Positions 48,125 through 57,704 of a DNA stretch of 64,000 bases are shown piece by piece. The stretch's first letter is position 1, and every line of letters starts with the position of its first letter. The notes below the pieces were generated by a model. That model had not been told where the DNA came from. It worked only from the letters and a program-made list of their open reading frames with translations, and searched no databases. This DNA is from CAWJAP01 sp963834365 (GTDB taxonomy: Bacteria > Acidobacteriota > Vicinamibacteria > Vicinamibacterales > Vicinamibacteraceae). The stretch is from the NCBI GenBank assembly GCA_963834365.1, contig CAWIBS010000029.1, positions 62,001-126,000 on the forward strand, given 5' to 3'. A program made the translations under genes and the position numbers.

Positions 48125-49563
48125 CCATGGTGCGGCTGACGCCCGCCTTGCGGCTCGAACGGTAGCCAGCGGGCGCCTGGCCTCAGCTGGTCGTCGACTC
48201 GGTACACCTTCAGATACCTGTCGATTTCCCAGGCGCTGACCTGCTGGATGTACTCGAGCCACTCGTTCCGCTTGGCTTCGAGGAAGTGCTCGTAGATGTG
48301 CCGGCCGAGCGCGTCCTGCACCACGTCGTCTTTTTCGAGCGCGTCGAGCGCGTCGTTCAGGTTGCCGGGCAGCTCGTCGATGCGCAGGTGGCGGCGCTCG
48401 CGGAAGCTCATCTTGTAGATGTTCTTGTTGATCGGCGGCCCGGGATCGAGATCGTGCGCGATGCCTTCGAGGCCGGCGCGCAGCGTGACCGCGAACGCGA
48501 GGTACGGGTTGCACGACGGATCGGGCATCCGCAGCTCGACGCGCGTCGCGGCGCCCCGCGCCGCCGGCACACGGACCAGCGGACTGCGATTGCGCTCCGA
48601 CCACGCGATGTTGGTCGGCGCCTCGAAGCCGGGCACGAGCCGCTTGTAGGAGTTGACGAGCGGATTCGTGATGGCACAGAAGCCCTTCGCGTGCCGCAGC
48701 AGCCCCGCAATGTAGTTGAGCGACGTTCGGCTCAACTGCCACGGCGCGTCCGGATCGTAGAAGGCGTTCCCGTCGTCCGCGAACAGCGACTGGTGGGTGT
48801 GCATGCCCGAGCCGTTGATGCCGTAGACCGGCTTGGGCATGAAGGTCGCGTGCAGGCCGTTCTGCTGCGCCACGTTCTTGACGATGAAGCGGAACGTGCT
48901 GACGTTGTCGGCGGTCGCCAGGACGTCGTCGTGGCGGAAGTCGATCTCGTGTTGACCTGACGCCACCTCGTGATGCGCCGCTTCCACCTCGAAGCCCATC
49001 GACTCGAGCGCCAGCACGATCTGCCGGCGGACGTCTTCGCCGAGATCAACCGGCGCGAGGTCGAAATAGCCCGCCGCGTCGTGCGTCTCGGTGGTCGGAT
49101 TGCCGTCCCGCGTCTGGAACAGGAAGAACTCGGCTTCCGGCCCGCAGTTCATCGTGAAGCCGGCGTCGGCGGCGCGCTGCATCGCGCGCTTGAGCGCGTG
49201 CCGCGGACAGCCCGCGAAGGCGGTGCCGTCCGGATCGTGGATGTCGCAGATCAGACGCCCGATCCGCTCGCCCGTGTGCTGCGTCCAGGGCAGGATGCGG
49301 AAGGTCGAGAGGTCCGGACGCAGATACATGTCCGATTCCTCGATCCGGACGAACCCCTCGATCGACGAGCCGTCGAACATGATTCCGCCGTCGAGGGCGG
49401 CCGAGAATTGCCGATCCGGAATCTCGACGTTCTTGATCACCCCGAGGATGTCGGTGAACTGGAGCCGCAGGAACTTCACGTTCATGCGGTCGGCCAGCTC
49501 GAGGATCTTCGCCTTCTTCTCGGCGGCTGCCGGATCGTGGGGCAGCGTCTGCAGGTCGGGCAT
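48037..49563 (-). CDS. glnA: Glutamine synthetase, type I
   Basis: ATG 49563 gives about 508 residues. VKFLRLQFTDILGVIKNVEI and IMFDGSSIEGFVRIEESDMY form the beta-grasp domain. MNCGPEAEFFLF, EVEAAHHEVASGQHEIDF, VYGINGSGMHTHQSLF, NSYKRLVPGFEAPTNIAWSE and RVELRMPDPSCNPYLAFAV are the metal and substrate loops. There is no adenylylation Tyr loop, so it is of the alpha (GSI-alpha) kind. Family proteins end at EIDRYLKVY. Here the frame runs another 50-odd residues (VDDQLRPGARWLPFEPQGGR onward) antisense to the neighbouring gene, so a stop may have been lost by a sequence error near 48205. It makes glutamine from glutamate and ammonia. Confidence 0.93.
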   Translation of the reverse strand: MPDLQTLPHDPAAAEKKAKILELADRMNVKFLRLQFTDILGVIKNVEIPDRQFSAALDGGIMFDGSSIEGFVRIEESDMYLRPDLSTFRILPWTQHTGERIGRLICDIHDPDGTAFAGCPRHALKRAMQRAADAGFTMNCGPEAEFFLFQTRDGNPTTETHDAAGYFDLAPVDLGEDVRRQIVLALESMGFEVEAAHHEVASGQHEIDFRHDDVLATADNVSTFRFIVKNVAQQNGLHATFMPKPVYGINGSGMHTHQSLFADDGNAFYDPDAPWQLSRTSLNYIAGLLRHAKGFCAITNPLVNSYKRLVPGFEAPTNIAWSERNRSPLVRVPAARGAATRVELRMPDPSCNPYLAFAVTLRAGLEGIAHDLDPGPPINKNIYKMSFRERRHLRIDELPGNLNDALDALEKDDVVQDALGRHIYEHFLEAKRNEWLEYIQQVSAWEIDRYLKVYRVDDQLRPGARWLPFEPQGGRQPHHGHSVHASTSVCHSWSSVAVNSGTRARRYQ

Positions 49564-49712
49564 CGACGGGATCTCCAAACCCGGCCGGGCCGGGCCAAGC
49601 TGCGGGACGACAGGCGCGCGAGCCAACCGGCGCGCCTCGTCCGTCGTCTGATCGATGGCTGCCCCTCTCGTGAAGGGCGCGCCCATCCATCATGCTACGC
49701 GAGGAGGATCTC

Positions 49713-50636
49713 ATGAGATTCGCGAGGGTGCTTGCCGCAACTGCCGGCGTCCTGGCCATTGGCGCCGGTGGAGCGCTCCTGCTGTCACCCAAAGTGTCCG
49801 GACAGGACCGGGAAGTCGTGGTCTCGCAGGATGACGGCCTTCGGGTGTTCAACCTTGGCGGGTCGCGCCTGGGAATCTCGATCCGGGATGTCGACAAGGC
49901 TGATGCTACGCGGGAGAAACTGGGTGACCAGGCTGGCGCGGTCGTGGAGGAGGTTCGCAGCGATGGAGCGGCCGCCAAGGCTGGCCTGAAGTCCGGAGAC
50001 GTCGTCATCAGCTTCGACGGCGAGCGCGTCCGGAGCGCCCGGCAACTGGAGCGGCTGGTGGACGAGACCCCGCCCGGCCGGACGGTCAAGGTCGCGGTGC
50101 AGCGCGGTGGGAGCCGCGTCGATCTCGATGTGACGCCGGAATCGGCGGCCGGGACGCTCTCGTTCAGGGGCGCCGGACCCCTGTGGCAGGCCGAGCGGGA
50201 GGTCGAGCGCTCGCTCGAGGACCTCGGACCGGAGGTCGAGCGGGACATCCGCCGGCACGTTCCGGCGTTCAAGTTCGATCTCGACCGCGGCGATCTGTTT
50301 GCGAAGATGAAGACCCGGGGCCGGCTGGGCGTGTCGGTGCAGGACATGCCGGAGCAGCTGGCTGGCTACTTCGGGGTCAAGTCCGGCGTCCTGGTGGCCG
50401 ACGTCGACGCTGAATCGCCGGCGGCCAAGGCCGGAATCAAGGCCGGTGACGTCATCACGGCCGTCAACGGGCAAACGGTGGACGGCCCCGAGGACCTGCG
50501 GCGTGAAGTGGGGAAGGTCGAAGAAGGTAAGGCCGCGGACCTCAGCGTGACGCGCGACAAGAAGGCGCTGTCACTGAAGGTCGAGGTCGAGAGCCCGGCC
50601 CGCAAGATCGAGCGTCGCGTTAGACGGACGGTGTGA
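49713..50636 (+). CDS. Secreted/periplasmic protein with two PDZ domains
   Basis: ATG 49713 has GAGGAGGATCTC before it; 307 residues. The signal peptide is AATAGVLAIGAGGALLLSP. PDZ1 (about 48-135) has SRLGISIRDVDKADATREKL and AGLKSGDVVISFDGERVRSA. A charged helical linker (QAEREVERSLEDLGPEVERD) leads to PDZ2 (about 203-290: RLGVSVQDMPEQLAGYFGV, AGIKAGDVITAVNGQTVDGP). No protease domain precedes the PDZ pair, so it is not DegP-like. It may be a periplasmic adaptor or chaperone-like protein. A GGGGACGGGAGCC hairpin follows the stop. Confidence 0.85.
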   Translation: MRFARVLAATAGVLAIGAGGALLLSPKVSGQDREVVVSQDDGLRVFNLGGSRLGISIRDVDKADATREKLGDQAGAVVEEVRSDGAAAKAGLKSGDVVISFDGERVRSARQLERLVDETPPGRTVKVAVQRGGSRVDLDVTPESAAGTLSFRGAGPLWQAEREVERSLEDLGPEVERDIRRHVPAFKFDLDRGDLFAKMKTRGRLGVSVQDMPEQLAGYFGVKSGVLVADVDAESPAAKAGIKAGDVITAVNGQTVDGPEDLRREVGKVEEGKAADLSVTRDKKALSLKVEVESPARKIERRVRRTV

Positions 50637-50735
50637 AGCGGGGACGGGAGCCTCCAGCCGAAACGGGGACGGGAGCCTCCATCGGATTCGGGGGAGGCTC
50701 CCGTCCCCGTTTGGGTCTATCACCTGGAGGCTCCC
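50637..50735. repeat. GGGGACGGGAGCCTCC inverted repeats
   Basis: Two forward copies (50640, 50665) and two inverse copies (50692, 50719 region) of GGGGACGGGAGCCTCC make strong hairpins between convergent genes. The last copy encodes the C-terminal ETGTGASR of the minus-strand GAF protein. Confidence 0.8.
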
Positions 50736-51916
50736 GTCCCCGTTTCCGCCGCGGCGTCGGTGGTGGTCGGCGCGATGAGACCGGCGAGCTGCGCGGCGAA
50801 GATCCGCGCGAGGGCGAGCGTGGCGGGCTGACGCTCCTGGCCAGGCGCCAGCTCCACCGTCAGCACACCGACCGGACCGGCTGCCGAGACCACCGGGACG
50901 ACGAGCGCCGACGCCGCGTCCCCGTGACCGCTGACGGTACGCGGTTCGCCCAGCCGGAACGCATGCGCCGCCGGCGTGTCGCTGTCGATGGTGATCGCGC
51001 CAAAGTGGCGGAGCGTCGTGGACGCATACCCGTGTGCGAGGGTGGCCCGCAGCAGTTTCCCCCGATCGTCCACCACCCAGAGAATCGTCCCGCGCGCATC
51101 GATCACGGTGCTCATGCGCTCGAGGAGCGCCGGGAGCTCCCGCGAATCCATGACCCGCGCCAGGCCGCCGCACACGTCGGCGGCAGCCTGGAGGGCCGCG
51201 GGGGAAGCGGCGCGCTCCGTGCTGCGCAGCCCCGGCACCGGGGTCGCCATGGCTGCCGGCCGCGGCGTGTGATCGACGACGTCCAGCCGGATGGGGCCTG
51301 ATGCCGCCGTCTCGCCGGTGGTTCCGGACGATCCCTCGGGCACCAGCGCCAGCGCGACGAGGAGCGCGGCCGCGGCGGCGACGATGAGCACGACCGCCTG
51401 CTGCCTGCGGATGGCGGCGATCTCCGCGCGCGCGCGCTGGCTCATGGCCTCGCGTGCCGCGCGCACCTCACGCTCGAGCGCACCGCTCGCGTGAATGGCA
51501 TCGGCGAAGATCAGGTCCGCCGCGTGGTGCGACCGATCTGCGAGCGCGTGATCCGCAATCCGCCTGCTCACCCGGAGGAATTCCGACATCGTCTCGCCCA
51601 GGCGTTCGATCGCGGGGGCCGAAGCGGCCGCGCCCGACAGGCGCAGCGTCCCCGCTTCCCGCTCGATGATCCCGCGGCTGTCGTCGGCGCGCGCCTTCCA
51701 GTAGGGCGCGCCTTGTCCCGGCGCCACGAACGCGCGCTCGGACGCGCGATGGTCGAGCAGCGCCGCGATCAGCCGTGATGCCGACTGGTCGAACGCGTCG
51801 GCGGTCGATGTGCGCTCGGAGATGGCGAGCTCGAGACGAAACACCCGCCAGGCAGCGGACCCGAGTGCCAGTGTGAGGGTCGCGAAGAGGAACAGTCGAA
51901 CCGCGCGTCGCGTCAT
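50720..51916 (-). CDS. Membrane sensor-like protein with C-terminal GAF domain
   Basis: A 398-residue protein. An N-terminal helix (AVRLFLFATLTLALGSAAWR) and a second one near residue 180 (VVLIVAAAAALLVALALV) bound a periplasmic helical region of about 140 residues, like a four-helix-bundle ligand domain. After a linker, residues about 235-390 form a GAF-like domain (VCGGLARVMDSRELPALLER, ARGTILWVVDDRGKLLRATL, VVPVVSAAGPVGVLTVELA). No kinase, cyclase or methyl-accepting domain is attached, so output is unknown. Its last eight residues come from a GGGGACGGGAGCC repeat. Confidence 0.75.
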   Translation of the reverse strand: MTRRAVRLFLFATLTLALGSAAWRVFRLELAISERTSTADAFDQSASRLIAALLDHRASERAFVAPGQGAPYWKARADDSRGIIEREAGTLRLSGAAASAPAIERLGETMSEFLRVSRRIADHALADRSHHAADLIFADAIHASGALEREVRAAREAMSQRARAEIAAIRRQQAVVLIVAAAAALLVALALVPEGSSGTTGETAASGPIRLDVVDHTPRPAAMATPVPGLRSTERAASPAALQAAADVCGGLARVMDSRELPALLERMSTVIDARGTILWVVDDRGKLLRATLAHGYASTTLRHFGAITIDSDTPAAHAFRLGEPRTVSGHGDAASALVVPVVSAAGPVGVLTVELAPGQERQPATLALARIFAAQLAGLIAPTTTDAAAETGTGASR

Positions 51917-52035
51917 CCGTCGGACCGCGTGTCAAGGACAGCCGTACTATAGCATGCAGCTCGACGGCATGACGGCGATCGCACGGCGCCCGATCGCGCG
52001 ATCGTCAGGTCCATTTCCGATCGGCGAACCTCATC

Positions 52036-52932
52036 GTGGTCGTCTTCATCATCAACCCGCTCTCGGGTCGCGGCCCCCGCGACATCGACGTACGCGCCGG
52101 TGCGCGCGTCGATCTCGTTCGGCGCATCCTTCACGAGGCTGGCGTGGCGGCGCGGGTCGTGGTGACGCAACATGCCGGCCACGCATTCCAGCTGGCGCGC
52201 GACGCGGTATCGTCGGGTGTCGAGCTGGTGCTCGCCTGGGGCGGCGACGGCACCATGAACGAAGTGGGCCGGGCGCTCGCATTCGGGCCCGTGCCCATGG
52301 GCTTCATTCCCGGAGGATCCGGCAATGGTCTGGCGCGGACGCTCGGCATCAGCCTGCGCACCGAGCAGGCCATCCGCCAGGCGTTGAGCGGTCGCACCCG
52401 CAGCATCGACGCCGGCGAGGTGGACGCGAAGCTGTTCTTCAACCTGGCCGGCGTCGGCCTCGATGCGCACGTCGCGCAGCTGTTCAATGCTCGCGGCGTC
52501 AAGCGGGGCCTTGCCGGGTACGTGCAGATGGGGGTCAGGGAGTTGTTCGGGTATCGGCCCCGCTCCTATGCGATCCAATGCGATCACGAGACGATCGAGC
52601 GAGACGCGCTGATGGTGGTGGTCGCCAACGGCGCCGAGTACGGCAACGGCGCGCGCATCGCCCCTGATGCCCGGCTGGACGATGGGCTGCTGGACCTGGT
52701 GGTCGTGGAATCGCGGTCCCTCGTGCGGGATGTGTTCCGTGTCCGGTACCTCTTCGACGGCACCATCGCCCGCCGGCCCGGCATCGTGCATCGCCGCGCG
52801 CGCGCGATCTCGATCGTCTGCCGTGACGGACCGGTCGGCTACCATCTCGACGGCGAATGCCACGAGACGAGCGGCCCGCTGCAGATCGGCATCCGCCCCG
52901 GCGCCCTTCTGGTGAAAGTGCCGGAGCAGTAG
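52036..52932 (+). CDS. Diacylglycerol/lipid kinase family protein
   Basis: A 298-residue protein from GTG 52036. VVFIINPLSGRG is the N-terminal strand. LVLAWGGDGTMNEVGRALAF contains the GGDGT nucleotide motif, and MGFIPGGSGNGLARTLGI the second glycine loop. FFNLAGVGLDAHVAQLF and DARLDDGLLDLVVVESRSLV are typical of the DAGK/YegS/BmrU lipid kinases. It phosphorylates a lipid headgroup such as diacylglycerol; the substrate cannot be told. The frame is intact. The preceding 119 bp separate it from the divergent GAF protein and show no clear promoter. Confidence 0.9.
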   Translation: MVVFIINPLSGRGPRDIDVRAGARVDLVRRILHEAGVAARVVVTQHAGHAFQLARDAVSSGVELVLAWGGDGTMNEVGRALAFGPVPMGFIPGGSGNGLARTLGISLRTEQAIRQALSGRTRSIDAGEVDAKLFFNLAGVGLDAHVAQLFNARGVKRGLAGYVQMGVRELFGYRPRSYAIQCDHETIERDALMVVVANGAEYGNGARIAPDARLDDGLLDLVVVESRSLVRDVFRVRYLFDGTIARRPGIVHRRARAISIVCRDGPVGYHLDGECHETSGPLQIGIRPGALLVKVPEQ

Positions 52933-53081
52933 CGAACAACGACCAGGTACCAGCTACCAGCTACCAAGGACATGGCACCGACACCGAGCGCGGCGGATGC
53001 CGCTGGTAGTTGGTAGCCGGTCGTGGTAGTTGGTAGCTCGGTAGTCCTTCGTCCTTCGTACTTGGTAGTTGGTCGCTCACC
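52933..53081. repeat. CCAGCTACCAGCTACC and GGTAGTTGGTAGC repeats
   Basis: Forward CCAGGTACCAGCTACCAGC at 52942 onward and inverse GCTGGTAGTTGGTAGCCGG at 53000-53075 can pair. They lie between the lipid kinase and the methyltransferase. Confidence 0.7.
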
Positions 53082-53871
53082 ATGTCCTGTCCCGAATACG
53101 ACCGTTTCGCCGAGTTCTACGATCACGTCGTCCCGTACCGGGAGCGGACCGACGTGTCGTTCTTCGTCGATCTGGCGCGGGAGTCCGGCGGCCCGGTGCT
53201 CGAAGCGGGGTGCGGGACCGGCCGGGTGCTGATCCCGACCGCCCGCGCCGGCGTCGCGATCGACGGATTCGACACTTCGGAGGGCATGCTGGCCGAATGC
53301 CGTGCGTCCCTCGCGCGCGAGCCGGAGAGCGTCCGCACCCGTGTCTCGCTGCACACCGCCGACATGCGGACCGTGCGGCTCGGACGTACCTACCGGCTCG
53401 TCACGCTGCCGTTCCGCTCGTTCCAGCACCTGCTGACCGTTGAAGACCAGCAGCGCGCGCTCGCCGCGCTCCGCGAGCACGTGGCTCCGGGCGGACGAAT
53501 CGTCATCGACGTCTTCAACCCGTCGCTGCCCTTCCTGACCGATCAGCGCATCACCCTCGAGCCGCACCGCGAGCCCGCATTCACGATGCCGGACGGACGG
53601 GAAGTCGTGCGCAGCTACCGGATCGCTGCGCGCGACTACTTCGCGCAGGTGCAGCAGGTGGAGTTCACGGTCGAGGTGACCCAGCCAGATGGCCGGCAGG
53701 AGCGACACAGCGAGCAGTTCGCCATCAGGTATTTGTTCCGCTACGAGCTGGAACACCTGGTCGCGCGCGGCGGATTCCGCGTCGAAGCGCTCTATGCCGA
53801 CTACGATCGAAGCCCGTACCGGATCGAAGTACCCGGGAGAGCTCATCCTCGTCGCGCGTCGCGACGGTTGA
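53082..53871 (+). CDS. Class I SAM-dependent methyltransferase, frameshifted near the C-terminus
   Basis: ATG 53082 starts MSCPEYDRFAEFYDHVVPYR. GPVLEAGCGTGRVLIPTARA is motif I binding S-adenosylmethionine, AIDGFDTSEGMLAECR motif II, and LVTLPFRSFQHLLTVEDQQR and HVAPGGRIVIDVFNPSL the post-motifs. FRYELEHLVARGGFRVEALY is the C-terminal helix and strand. Near 53828 the frame shifts; the other frame ends GELILVARRDG at TGA 53869-53871, the expected family end, whereas the unshifted frame runs on to 53948. Substrate unknown. About 263 residues. Confidence 0.88.
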
Positions 53872-54022
53872 CGCGCGGTTGCAGGGTCCGGAAGTCGTGC
53901 AACGAACGACTCCGCCGTCGGTCCCGCGTCACTGAGCGTCAACTGTAGCTCCGACTGCCAACCCCAAGAGCACTTCCTCGGCGATGACGCTCGCGACTCT
54001 GCGGTCCGGCTTCGGGTCCGGC

Positions 54023-55043
54023 TCAGAACCACACTTGCAGCCGCGACCACCATCTCACCTTGTTCACCGGCTGGTCGTCGCCGAAGGGGACCAGCAGGTT
54101 GGACATGACGCGGACCTGCGGGGTGATGTAGTAGTTGCCGCCGAACTGCAGTCCGCGCATCGTCAACTGCCCGGGTCCTGTCATCGACGTCCACGAACCG
54201 GGCGGCCAGTTCGTAGCCGGCGTAGTAGTCCGTCGGCGCCGCCGCCGGCCGCTTCCAGACGCCAATGAGGACCAGTCCCGTGACGTCGCGCTCGGTCGCG
54301 CCATCGACCGACTGCGTGATTCGCTCGGCCGACAACCGGTAGCGGGGCCGCTCGTAGGTGACATCACCGCCGACGCGCAGGCGATCGCCGTCGGGTTGCT
54401 TGCCGCCGTTCACGTTGAAGCCGACCGTCAGGCCCTTGATCGGCGGCACCGCGGCCGTGAGCCGGCCGACGAGATCCTTCGCGTCGTTGTCGTCGAGAGT
54501 GTTCTGTCCCGTGCCATCGACGATCGCCGCCCCATAGGACAGCCAGCCCCAGAACGGCTTCGCGCTGAAGACCATCACGCCCATGTCGCGTGAAGGCGTC
54601 AACAAGTCGCCGACAAGGCTGCGGTCGATCAGTTCGAGCCGAGTGGACGGGGTCAGTCGCTCGAGCCCGAACGGGGCGACGAACTGGCCGACGCGGATGT
54701 TGGCGGCGGAGAGGAACGACAGATTGACGTAGATATCGCGCGCGATCGGCGTGTCGCTGAAGTCGCCCTGGACGAGGAAGCCGATCTTGGGGGCCATGTC
54801 GCCCGACACGACCAGGCGGGCGCGGCGGATGAGGAAGCTGTCCCGCTCGTCGTCGGGGTCCTCGTCGATCGTCATTCGATAATCGGCCTGGACGTAGCCG
54901 CCGATCGTCAGCCGCCCGATCCTGACCGGGGTCGGCGCCGCGGCCTGCGCGCCAACGGCCGTCGGGCATCCGATCAGGCCTGCCCAGACCCCGCATGCAC
55001 ACGCGGCGCGACGGAGCGTCCACCGTGTGGCCCGCGTCATCAC
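54023..55043 (-). CDS. OprO/OprP-like porin, frameshifted
   Basis: ATG 55043 lies one base after the ccdA stop. The signal peptide (CACGVWAGLIGCPTAVGAQA) is followed by barrel strands IGGYVQADYRMTIDEDPDDE, SFLIRRARLVVSGDMAPKIG, IRVGQFVAPFGLERLTPSTR, LTPSRDMGVMVFSAKPFWGW and RYRLSAERITQSVDG. Near 54175 the frame shifts and ends QFGGNYYITPQVRVMSNLLV and RWWSRLQVWF, with the terminal aromatic needed for outer-membrane assembly. It is shorter (about 340 residues) than the porin at 33367 and lacks its coiled coil. It probably passes anions such as phosphate. It is translationally close to ccdA, though a functional link is unclear. Confidence 0.85.
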
Positions 55044-55044
55044 G

Positions 55045-55779
55045 TCAGAACGTCGGGAGATAAGGTGTCAGGTACCGGGTGATCAGCGTGAACTGGTTGG
55101 TGAGGATGAGCACGCCCACGGCGACCATGAAGAGACCGGCCACCGTCTCGATCAGCCGGTAGTGCCGCCGGATCTTCGCGAAGGCCGTAAAGAACTGGTT
55201 CACGGCGAGCGAGGTGGCGATGAACGGGATGCCCAGGCCCAGGGAGTACACGGCCAGGAGCAGCATGCCGTGGCGGACCGTGCCTTCTTCGGCGGCGAGC
55301 GCGAGAATGGCGCCGAGGATGGGGCCGATGCAGGGCGTCCATCCGAACGCGAACGCGAGCCCGACGACGAACGCGCCGATCAGCCCGGCAGGCTTGGTCG
55401 TGTCGATGCGCGCTTCCCGGTAGAGCCACGGGATGCGCAGCAGCCCCATCGTGTGCAGCCCGAAGAGAATCACGAGGATCCCCGCGATCTTGCTCAGCAG
55501 GTCCAGCCGCGCGTACACGAGACGTCCCAGCGTGCTGGCGGTGGCGCCGAGCATCACGAAGACCACGGTGAACCCGAGGACGAAGGCAAACGAGGCGAAG
55601 ACGACCTTGCGCGTCGCCGCCGCGCGCTCTGGAGCCTGCGCCGCCCCGTCGCGCAGCCGCTCGAGCGACACGCCGGAGACGAACGACAGGTACCCCGGCA
55701 CGAGCGGCAGCACGCACGGGCTGATGAACGACAGGATGCCGGCCACGAACGCGGCGATCAGGGAAACGTCGTCGGACAT
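55045..55779 (-). CDS. ccdA: Cytochrome c biogenesis/thiol-disulfide transporter CcdA
   Basis: A 244-residue protein with six hydrophobic helices. AGILSFISPCVLPLVPGYLS and GWTPCIGPILGAILALA carry the two conserved membrane cysteines that shuttle reducing equivalents from thioredoxin to the periplasm. FASFAFVLGFTVVFVMLGAT, GILVILFGLHTMGLLRIPWL and LYSLGLGIPF-like segments match CcdA. No thioredoxin-like partner is adjacent; instead a porin follows by one base. The frame is intact. Confidence 0.93.
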   Translation of the reverse strand: MSDDVSLIAAFVAGILSFISPCVLPLVPGYLSFVSGVSLERLRDGAAQAPERAAATRKVVFASFAFVLGFTVVFVMLGATASTLGRLVYARLDLLSKIAGILVILFGLHTMGLLRIPWLYREARIDTTKPAGLIGAFVVGLAFAFGWTPCIGPILGAILALAAEEGTVRHGMLLLAVYSLGLGIPFIATSLAVNQFFTAFAKIRRHYRLIETVAGLFMVAVGVLILTNQFTLITRYLTPYLPTF

Positions 55780-55806
55780 GTGGTTCGAGCCTTGGATTCG
55801 TGATTG

Positions 55807-55880
55807 GCCGGGCTGAAGCCCGGCCCTCCTGCGAAGGAGACGCCCGCGGGACCGCAGGAGGGCGCGGCTTCAGCCGCGCC
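55807..55880. repeat. Pair of GC-rich REP-type hairpins
   Basis: GGCCGGGCTGAAGCCCGGCC (55807) and GGCGCGGCTTCAGCCGCGCC (55861) flank GCGAAGGAGACGCCCGCGGG, within the 125-bp gap between ccdA and nuoG. They share the GGCTgAAGCC or GGCTTCAGCC core of the other palindromes. Confidence 0.7.
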
Positions 55881-55904
55881 ACGAGGACCCGTAGTCCGCA
55901 GCCT

Positions 55905-57704
55905 CTATTTCGTTTCCACCAGCGGAATCACTTTTCCGACCGGCTGGCGCTCCAGTGCGTCGGCGAACTTGACGGGCAGGAGGTCGCTGAACATCGCGTC
56001 CCACTTCTGCCGCTCCATGGGGTTCGACGCCTGCAGCCAGTGCTGTGTCGTGGCCACCCGGGAAAAGACGACGGTATCGATGCCGGCAAGGCCGGCCTCG
56101 GCGCCGAGCTCCGCCACGATGTCCTTGCGGACGGCATCGGCGCTCGTGAAGGAGAAATGCGCACCGAGCGCCGTCGCCAGGCGCAGCAGGACCGAGGTGT
56201 CCTCGAGGGCTTCGCCGGGCGGCGGGATGACCCGCGAGGCAGGCTGCAGCCGTCCCTGTGCGTTCGTGTAGCACGCGTCCTTTTCGACCCAGCACGCGCC
56301 CGCCAGCACGACGTCCGCGATTTCGACCAGCGGCGTCCTGACCACGCCGAGGACGACGAGCCGGGGAAGCGCGCCGGACTTGCGTGCGGCGACGAGCCAG
56401 GAGATGTCGCCGAGCGAGCCCACGGGTCCGGGGTCATGGACGAACAGCGCAGACACCTGGCCGCTCTCGACCGCGTGGCGAAGCGCGGAGAGGTCGGCCG
56501 ACGTACCGCTCGCCTGCGAGGAGGTGAGGCCGAGGAGGCGCGCACCCGCGAGGTTGGGCGCGTCCACGGGCGGGACCGGGAATTTCGTGGACGCCGGTTG
56601 AGACTTGACGCTCGAGGTCCATGCCACGTCCACCGACGACGGGGCGGCGTCGTCGAGCAGATGTTGCGCCAGACGCGCGGCGACATAGAGCTCCTCGTGC
56701 GAGCCGTGCGCCGACAGCAGGAATCGCGGCCCCGGCCCATGGGCCGGCTTCCGCAGCACGGCGGCCGCCGCCACCAGGGCCGAATCCCAGCTCGTCGCCA
56801 CAGGTCCGCCGGAGGCGCCGCGGACCATCGGCTGCGTCAACCGGTCGTCGCCCTCGACCCAGTGATACTGGAATCGGCCGATGTCGCACATCCAGTAGCC
56901 GTTCACCTCGGCGTTCAGGCGCGGCGTCATCCGGACCAGTTGCGCGCCCTTGGCCCACTCGGGCTTGGCGCGCAGCCAGGCCGTCGTGTTGCACCCCCGC
57001 TCGCAGAGCGTGCAGATCGTGTCCACGGCGCTCGGGTTGTCCCAGGGCCGGGACTTGAACCGGTAGTCGCGCGTCGTGATGGCCCCGACGGGGCAGACGT
57101 CCATCAGGTTGCCCGACAGCAGCGAGTGCACGCCCTCGTCGGCGAAGGTGGCGATCTCGCTGCCGTAGCCGCGATTGACGACGCCGATCTGGGCGTCGCC
57201 TTCAACCTCGCGCATGAACCGGATGCAGCGGGTGCAGAGGATGCACCGGTTGCGGTTCAGCATCAGCGTCGGCCCGAAGTCCACGTCGGCCTTGACGCCG
57301 TCGCCGTCGAAGACGCGCCGCGGGAACTCCATCCGGCTCTGGTCGCGTCCGAACTGATACGAGAAGTCCTGGAGCGGACACTCCCCGCCCTTGTCGCAGA
57401 CCGGGCAGTCGAGCGGGTGGTTGATGAGCAGGAACTCGAACACCCCGGCGCGGCCCTCGATGACGTCCGGCGTCGCCGTGTGCACGACCATGCCTTCGGT
57501 CGCCGTGATCGAGCAGGACACCTGGAGCTTCGCCATCTTCTCGATCTTCACGAGACAGACGCGGCACGACCCGTCCACGCCGAGCGCCGGGTGATAGCAG
57601 TAGTAGGGCACTTCGAGGCCGGCCTCGATCGCCGCCTGAAGCACCGTTTGGCCCTTGTCCACGGAGATCTGGCGTCCGTCGATGGTGAGAGTGACTTTGT
57701 CCAT
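55905..57704 (-). CDS. nuoG: NADH-quinone oxidoreductase subunit G (NuoG-like)
   Basis: ATG 57704 gives 599 residues. The N-terminal [2Fe-2S] domain has YYCYHPALGVDGSCRVCLVK; the His/Cys cluster segment is HPLDCPVCDKGGECPLQDFS; the [4Fe-4S] ligands are RCILCTRCIRFMREVEG and DVCPVGAITT. A molybdopterin-like domain follows (CTLCERGCNTTAWLRAKPEW to GYWMCDIGRFQYHW) and is degenerate and short at its C-terminus, as in many NuoG proteins. It accepts electrons in the peripheral arm of complex I. No other nuo gene is visible on either side, so it is either an orphan copy or part of a scattered complex. Confidence 0.88.
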   Translation of the reverse strand: MDKVTLTIDGRQISVDKGQTVLQAAIEAGLEVPYYCYHPALGVDGSCRVCLVKIEKMAKLQVSCSITATEGMVVHTATPDVIEGRAGVFEFLLINHPLDCPVCDKGGECPLQDFSYQFGRDQSRMEFPRRVFDGDGVKADVDFGPTLMLNRNRCILCTRCIRFMREVEGDAQIGVVNRGYGSEIATFADEGVHSLLSGNLMDVCPVGAITTRDYRFKSRPWDNPSAVDTICTLCERGCNTTAWLRAKPEWAKGAQLVRMTPRLNAEVNGYWMCDIGRFQYHWVEGDDRLTQPMVRGASGGPVATSWDSALVAAAAVLRKPAHGPGPRFLLSAHGSHEELYVAARLAQHLLDDAAPSSVDVAWTSSVKSQPASTKFPVPPVDAPNLAGARLLGLTSSQASGTSADLSALRHAVESGQVSALFVHDPGPVGSLGDISWLVAARKSGALPRLVVLGVVRTPLVEIADVVLAGACWVEKDACYTNAQGRLQPASRVIPPPGEALEDTSVLLRLATALGAHFSFTSADAVRKDIVAELGAEAGLAGIDTVVFSRVATTQHWLQASNPMERQKWDAMFSDLLPVKFADALERQPVGKVIPLVETK

